Program-made: the position numbers and the translations under genes | In this document: positions 6,360 to 9,446 of the stretch, piece after piece | Layout: each line of letters begins with the position of its first letter | Numbering within the stretch: position 1 is the stretch's first letter | Source: Syntrophaceae bacterium UBA2188 | GTDB taxonomy: Bacteria; Desulfobacterota; BSN033; UBA1163 | Length of the DNA stretch: 9,446 nucleotides | Assembly (NCBI GenBank): GCA_002327985.1 | Contig: DCVM01000178.1 | Span: 1-9,446 of the forward strand | Direction: 5' to 3' | Notes under the pieces: generated by a model | Databases searched by the model: none | What the model saw: only the letters and a program-made list of their open reading frames with translations | Told to the model about the DNA's origin: nothing

Positions 6360-6452
6360 GCCTAACACAGCATATCTGGTTTCGCTCCCGTTGGTCGCCT
6401 AACCCAAATTGTTTCCTATAGTCGCAACTTCAGATATGCTGGAACGTTATAT
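6360..6452 (+). other. attC-like integron recombination site
   Basis: GCCTAAC (6360-6366) fits the R'' core RYYYAAC. CAGCATATCTG (6368-6378) is perfectly repeated in inverse as CAGATATGCTG (6431-6441), and GTTATAT (6446-6452) stands in the R' position, keeping the essential GTT but departing from GTTRRRY at one base. The order core, arm, variable centre, arm, core and the total of 93 bp suit an attC site, and it lies 44 bases after the stop of the membrane-protein gene, the normal place at the end of a cassette. A second TCGCCTAAC is present inside (6395-6403). The long arm lacks obvious extrahelical bases, so a plain palindromic repeat remains possible. Confidence 0.5.
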
Positions 6453-6502
6453 TCCATTTCAACCCATAATCGTTGAACCCCAGAATTATTAAAGAGCAAG
6501 AT

Positions 6503-6566
6503 AAGGAGGTAAGCTTCGTAACCCCCTTTACCGAAGACTCCTTCCTAAAAGAGTGATTTGGGGGTT
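6503..6566 (+). other. Region of mutually exclusive hairpins, non-coding
   Basis: Within 6453-6578, which holds no convincing gene, three stems compete. AAGGAGGT (6503-6510) can pair with ACCCCCTT with one mismatch. CTTCGTAA (6514-6521) pairs with TTACCGAAG (6528-6536) with one bulged C. AACCCCC (6520-6526) pairs with GGGGGTT (6560-6566). GCCCTTTTTT follows at 6569-6578. No start codon follows the AAGGAGG at a useful distance. Function unknown; it could be a leader or small RNA, or chance structure. Confidence 0.25.
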
Positions 6567-6578
6567 TAGCCCTTTTTT

Positions 6579-6625
6579 CGAATAAGCGTCATTCTGTAGT
6601 GAAGTTGCAGAATGACGCTTATTCG
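6579..6625. repeat. 18-bp perfect palindrome with 11-base loop
   Basis: CGAATAAGCGTCATTCTG (6579-6596) and CAGAATGACGCTTATTCG (6608-6625) are exact reverse complements. As RNA this would be a very stable hairpin. T6 precedes it on the plus strand and there is no T-run after it in either direction, so it is not a standard intrinsic terminator. GTCATTCTG...CAGAATGAC cores are familiar as dispersed palindromes in some proteobacterial genomes (from memory). The stop codon of the minus-strand ORF 6619-6861 lies in the right arm. Confidence 0.7.
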
Positions 6626-6861
6626 TAATCGTTGACCATCAAAGCTATCTCAGACCAAAGAGCAGCAGATGCTATACGTAACATTGCTTTTTTGATCGGC
6701 GGGATTTGAGAAAAAAAAAGGACTCCTTCCTTGATTGGCCAATTTATTAACTGCTGAGCCAAGTTTTCTCTAACCCCCTCTTTTATGGCAAGACTTTGGT
6801 CTAAATTTTGAACTGCCTCCCTCGGGTATTCCGGGGAGAGGTGACTGCACCTTATGGTCAT
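6619..6861 (-). CDS. Small hypothetical protein, doubtful
   Basis: From the ATG at 6861 the frame gives 80 residues; a TTG two codons earlier is also possible. No good ribosome site precedes either start, and TAA TAA sits a few codons upstream in frame. The predicted protein has a charged first half and a more hydrophobic second half (KKAMLRIASAALWSEIALMV), and I recognise no family. The gene contains a run of nine T on its coding strand and terminates inside an 18-bp palindrome. Gene order (isolated, opposite to both neighbours) gives no support. It may be a relic or a chance frame. Confidence 0.3.
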   Translation of the reverse strand: MTIRCSHLSPEYPREAVQNLDQSLAIKEGVRENLAQQLINWPIKEGVLFFSQIPPIKKAMLRIASAALWSEIALMVNDYE

Positions 6862-6910
6862 CCTCAAGTTTTGGTGTCCAAATAATTATTATTGAATGTC
6901 TATATAAGCA

Positions 6911-6940
6911 TCTATCGCTCCTCCAATGGATGGCGATAGA
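6911..6940. repeat. 8-bp inverted repeat in the leader region of the coiled-coil gene
   Basis: TCTATCGC (6911-6918) pairs exactly with GCGATAGA (6933-6940) over 14 bases. A perfect TTGACA follows at 6955-6960, but at 17 bases spacing only TTTAGG is found, a poor -10. The repeat could be an operator for that promoter or a weak hairpin; nothing decides between them. Confidence 0.3.
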
Positions 6941-7011
6941 ATAATATTTTGGAGTTGACAGGAAGGTAGAAAAAGTTTAGGGTGGAACCAATGCAGTTCT
7001 AAGAGGCGGCC

Positions 7012-7362
7012 ATGTCGGATGAACTTAAAATTGTTTTAGAGGATGTAAAGGAGAAGTTTGACACGGTCATTGAAGCTTTTGATATGGTCAAGGAAAGGCT
7101 CGACCGTCACGAACAGGCCGAAGAGGAGAGGTTTCAAAGATTAGAATCGGAGCTCCTGTCAGTAAAAGTAGATGTAACTACTTTAAAAACTGATGTAACA
7201 ATCCTAAAAACTGATGTTGCTACTCTAAAAGCAGATGTAACTACCCTAAAAACAGATGTTGCAATCCTAAAAACAGATGTTTCGGAGATTCGCAAGGATT
7301 TAAATGAGCATCGCGACAGCACAGAACTCCACGGAGGAAGGGTCAAGAAAGAGGCATCCTAA
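7012..7362 (+). CDS. Short coiled-coil protein with heptad repeats
   Basis: This 116-residue soluble, charged protein has no signal peptide or membrane helix. Residues 1-50 are Glu/Lys/Arg-rich helix (MSDELKIVLEDVKEKFDTVI, then ERLDRHEQAEEERFQRLE). Residues 54-88 are five near-identical heptads of the form D-V-x-x-L-K-T, with Val at position a and Leu at d, an ideal coiled-coil register that suggests a dimer or trimer. It ends with LNEHRDSTELHGGRVKKEAS. This tail resembles, from memory, the 'HRADTEAH...RVKE' ending of a family of short hypothetical proteins common in deltaproteobacteria. Function unknown. AAGAGGCGG at 7001-7009 provides a plausible ribosome site before the ATG at 7012. Low-complexity expansion of the heptads is visible at DNA level. 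The minus-strand frame across it is a shadow. Confidence 0.75.
   Translation: MSDELKIVLEDVKEKFDTVIEAFDMVKERLDRHEQAEEERFQRLESELLSVKVDVTTLKTDVTILKTDVATLKADVTTLKTDVAILKTDVSEIRKDLNEHRDSTELHGGRVKKEAS
7171..7275 (+). repeat. Five tandem 21-bp units inside the coiled-coil gene
   Basis: The units start at 7171, 7192, 7213, 7234 and 7255, each of the form GATGTNRCNAYYYTAAAARCN, with a sixth partial GATGTT at 7276. Units differ mainly at third codon positions and at the alternation of Thr/Ala and Thr/Ile, so duplication is recent enough to see but not identical. In-frame gain or loss of units would change coil length by one heptad. Confidence 0.85.
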
Positions 7363-7557
7363 AGGGTATTCATTTCTGAGTTCTTCAATATTACAGACAA
7401 ACTATCAAATAACAACTTGTTGAGGCAGGGTTGAAGTTCTCACAACGCTCAACTGATCGAGGATGGCGAAAATGATAAAGAAGTCGAAAAGAAATGCCAA
7501 GAATACAGGATGAAGCTCCTAAAGGAGATTGAAAAAAGAAAGAAGGAGAAGGAAGAC

Positions 7558-7875
7558 ATGGAAAAAGGTGGGATCCAGACAATAAAGTTAGTTGATATGG
7601 CAGATTATCAAGAAGGTTCTATTGTGAGTCGAACGATTATTGACAAAAAGACAGGGACAGTAACCTTTTTTGCTTTTGATGAAGGACAGGGGCTGAGCGA
7701 ACATACAGCACCATTTGATGCCTTAGTCTATCTTCTTGACGGTGAGGCAGAGGTTGTTATTTCGGGTAAACCCTTTCGCTTAAAAGGGGGCGAGATGGTT
7801 ATAATGCCTGCCAATGATCCACACGCATTAAAAGCCATAACGAGATTCAAAATGATTCTGACCATGATACGGTAA
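7558..7875 (+). CDS. Small cupin-domain protein
   Basis: This is a single-domain cupin of 105 residues. The barrel reads GTVTFFAFDEGQGLSEH, then FDALVYLLDGEAEVVISG for cupin motif 1, and GGEMVIMPANDPHALKAI for motif 2, ending KMILTMIR. Compared with the classical metal-binding set, motif 1 keeps one His (H49) with Asp at 54 and motif 2 keeps H89, so any metal site is incomplete; this reduced pattern is usual in this small-cupin subgroup. Enzymatic role unknown; such proteins are often small-molecule binders or accessory proteins. An in-frame ATG at 7510 would add 16 Lys/Glu-rich residues, but it has no ribosome site, while AAGGAGAAGGA (7543-7553) stands just before the ATG at 7558, so I prefer the latter. 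The same frame is open back to 7435 with a charged, coil-like translation, perhaps the relic of another coding segment. Confidence 0.85.
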   Translation: MEKGGIQTIKLVDMADYQEGSIVSRTIIDKKTGTVTFFAFDEGQGLSEHTAPFDALVYLLDGEAEVVISGKPFRLKGGEMVIMPANDPHALKAITRFKMILTMIR

Positions 7876-7951
7876 AATTGGAGAAGACCCATAAGAAAAT
7901 TAAGTGAAGGGCGGACTTGATATGGGCAATAAGACGAAAAGGAATTCGTAA

Positions 7952-9442
7952 ATGGAATACCTTCCTGTGACGGTCGATAAGAGCCATCTGATCACGATTG
8001 GAGAAAGACTTTACTCAGAAAGCATTGAACTCATCCGAGAGTTGGTCAACAATGCCTATGATGCAGATGCGACAGAGGTCGATATTCAAATGACCGGTGG
8101 GTCCATTGAGGTGAAAGATAATGGGATAGGAATGGACCGGGAAGGGTTAAAGCAATATTTCAACATCGGATCTCCTGATAAGGTCCTTAAGAATAAGTCG
8201 CCTATCTTTCATCGGGATCTGATTGGCCAGTTCGGCATTGGAAAATTTGCAAGCCTTTCTGCTTGCGAATGTTTTGAGGTCTATACTCAAAAAGGGGATT
8301 TTGCCGCCAAGGTGACTTTCGACAAAATGGATTGGGAAAAAGAGGGAGATCAATGGAACCTGCCACTTCAAATTTTATCTCCCGATAGAGAAAGAGGGGA
8401 TGGAACCACCGTTTCTCTTCTGCGATTGACAAGAGAATTTGGACCTGAAGAAGTGATCCGAAAGATTGTAGAAGGGACCCCTTTAAAAGCACAAAATTTC
8501 TTAGTCAGGTTCAATGGAATGAGGATTACACCGAGGAGCCTGAGTGGCCATCGCATTCCCTTCCTTGAAGGTTCGGAATTTGGTCCTGTCCATGGAGAGA
8601 TCATTATTTTACCCTCTTCAACAGCTTCTCCTGCGGAATTAGGAATAGAAGTCAAAGTAAAGCAAGTGACCATCAAACGAGAGTTGTTTGGATTGGACCA
8701 TTGGGGAAAGGTTGCTTCAAGAATCCGGGGAGAAGTCTATGCAGATTTTCTGCCAGTCACCACGGACCGTTCTGGTTTTGTGATAGATAGTCTTCCATAT
8801 CAAGCCTTTAGAAGGGTTATGGATAAAGTCGTTCAGGAGGTGGATGATGTTCTTAAACGGTTAGCAGGACACAAGGAGAAACAAAGGACGAGTAAGGCAT
8901 TGAAAGAAGCCCTCCACAGGGTTCATCGATCCCTTGCGCTTAATCCGGATCTTTCTCCTTTTGGGGCCATTCCCTTGGCAGGTGAGGGTGAGGGCATGGG
9001 TGGTGCAGGGGTTTTGTCAAAAAAATTAGATCAGGGAGAGGAAAGAAAAGTTCAACCAGGCGAAGAGGGAAAACCGGGTGAAGAATTCAAAGAGCCTTTC
9101 ACACCAAAGAAAACAAGAAAAAAATCCCCAAAGGTTAAACGGTTGACCCCCAATGCCATTGTTCAGAGAATGAAATTTGGAGAAACAGGAGTTTCTGTCT
9201 GCGTTGATGATTTTGGTGAGAATGGCCCGGAATGTTTTACAGAGGGCACAGTAATTTATATCAACCAACAACATCCTCTGTATCAAAGGGAGGCAAAAAA
9301 GCAAGAGACCTACCTTTTGAATGTCACCAGGCTGATGACGCAAGAGATATCATTGATGAAAGACACCAAAAACCCACGACTTGCCTTTTCAAGGCAAAGC
9401 AAATTGCTTCGGGATGCTTTCATAGAGAATCCTTCGACTTAA
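7952..9442 (+). CDS. GHKL-family ATPase (Hsp90/MutL/MORC-like ATP-binding protein)
   Basis: This 496-residue protein is complete, ending with TAA at 9440-9442. The N-terminal ATP site has all GHKL motifs: N box ELIRELVNNAYDADA (26-40, with E30 and N34), G1 DNGIGM (56-61), lid and G2 GQFGIGKFASL (92-102) and G3 GTTV (151-154). Residues about 180-300 form the S5-like transducer domain, with VTTDRSGF (269-276) carrying the conserved basic residue that reaches the nucleotide. A charged Gly/Glu/Lys linker (about 340-396) leads to a C-terminal domain (400-490) with VSVCVDDFG and a helical end. Relatives are ATP-driven dimeric clamps; prokaryotic MORC-like members occur near restriction or defence genes, while others are lone genes. 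AAAAGGA at 7937-7943 supports the start. A nine-codon frame (7922-7951) ends directly before this ATG. Confidence 0.85.
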   Translation: MEYLPVTVDKSHLITIGERLYSESIELIRELVNNAYDADATEVDIQMTGGSIEVKDNGIGMDREGLKQYFNIGSPDKVLKNKSPIFHRDLIGQFGIGKFASLSACECFEVYTQKGDFAAKVTFDKMDWEKEGDQWNLPLQILSPDRERGDGTTVSLLRLTREFGPEEVIRKIVEGTPLKAQNFLVRFNGMRITPRSLSGHRIPFLEGSEFGPVHGEIIILPSSTASPAELGIEVKVKQVTIKRELFGLDHWGKVASRIRGEVYADFLPVTTDRSGFVIDSLPYQAFRRVMDKVVQEVDDVLKRLAGHKEKQRTSKALKEALHRVHRSLALNPDLSPFGAIPLAGEGEGMGGAGVLSKKLDQGEERKVQPGEEGKPGEEFKEPFTPKKTRKKSPKVKRLTPNAIVQRMKFGETGVSVCVDDFGENGPECFTEGTVIYINQQHPLYQREAKKQETYLLNVTRLMTQEISLMKDTKNPRLAFSRQSKLLRDAFIENPST

Positions 9443-9446
9443 CCTT

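Noticed and set aside
6015..6368. 117-codon minus-strand frame
   Set aside because: Lies opposite the membrane-protein gene, whose hydrophobic periodicity on the plus strand is far more convincing.
6503..6510. AAGGAGGT as a perfect ribosome binding site
   Set aside because: No ATG, GTG or TTG follows at a workable distance; the next codons contain TAA.
6561..6578. GGGGTTTAGCCCTTTTTT as an intrinsic terminator
   Set aside because: Only about three G-C pairs can form locally, too weak despite the T-run.
7171..7275. Possible CRISPR array
   Set aside because: The units are contiguous 21-bp in-frame codon repeats without spacers.
7134..7346. 70-codon minus-strand frame with repeated TSVFR-type units
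   Set aside because: Shadow of the 21-bp repeats of the coiled-coil gene on the other strand.

Overview
The window looks like a chromosomal segment of an anaerobic or soil/sediment Gram-negative bacterium, probably one of the former Deltaproteobacteria or a neighbouring phylum, quite possibly from a metagenome assembly. This is inference. It rests on a PEP-CTERM (exosortase-sorted) protein behind a sigma-54-type promoter, an IS1380-type transposase relic, a short coiled-coil family I associate with such genomes, and housekeeping genes of ordinary bacterial type. No rRNA, tRNA or CRISPR was seen.

Region 1 (1-3812) is gene-dense and ordinary. It holds the tail of a probable flavin reductase, coupled by an ATGA overlap to a metal-dependent amidohydrolase. 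A PaaI-type hotdog thioesterase lies on the minus strand and is divergent from suhB (inositol monophosphatase family). rarA (AAA+ replication/recombination ATPase) follows suhB. The 63-bp gap between thioesterase and suhB carries two face-to-face sigma-70-like promoters whose -10 boxes overlap.

Region 2 (3813-7011) is an AT-rich accessory island with many signs of mobility and decay. In order it has: an IS1380-like transposase relic with at least three in-frame stops; an 11-bp perfect inverted repeat; a good -24/-12 (sigma-54) promoter; a PEP-CTERM secreted-protein gene broken by one extra base in a G-run; a strong intrinsic terminator; a nested inverted-repeat region ending in a GTTAGGC core; an eight-helix membrane protein whose start appears frameshifted in an A-run; a 93-bp attC-like palindrome; a stretch of alternative hairpins; an 18-bp perfect palindrome; and a doubtful small minus-strand ORF whose stop codon lies inside that palindrome. 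The membrane protein between two attC-like elements resembles an integron gene cassette without an integrase in view.

Region 3 (7012-9446) returns to better-formed genes on the plus strand: a heptad-repeat coiled-coil protein built from 21-bp DNA repeats, a small cupin, and a complete 496-residue GHKL (MutL/MORC/Hsp90-like) ATPase that closes the window. Prokaryotic MORC-like ATPases are often found in defence or restriction neighbourhoods, so sequence beyond the right edge matters. The most interesting signals here are the attC-like cassette, the sigma-54/PEP-CTERM unit and the GHKL ATPase. None is proven novel from this window alone.
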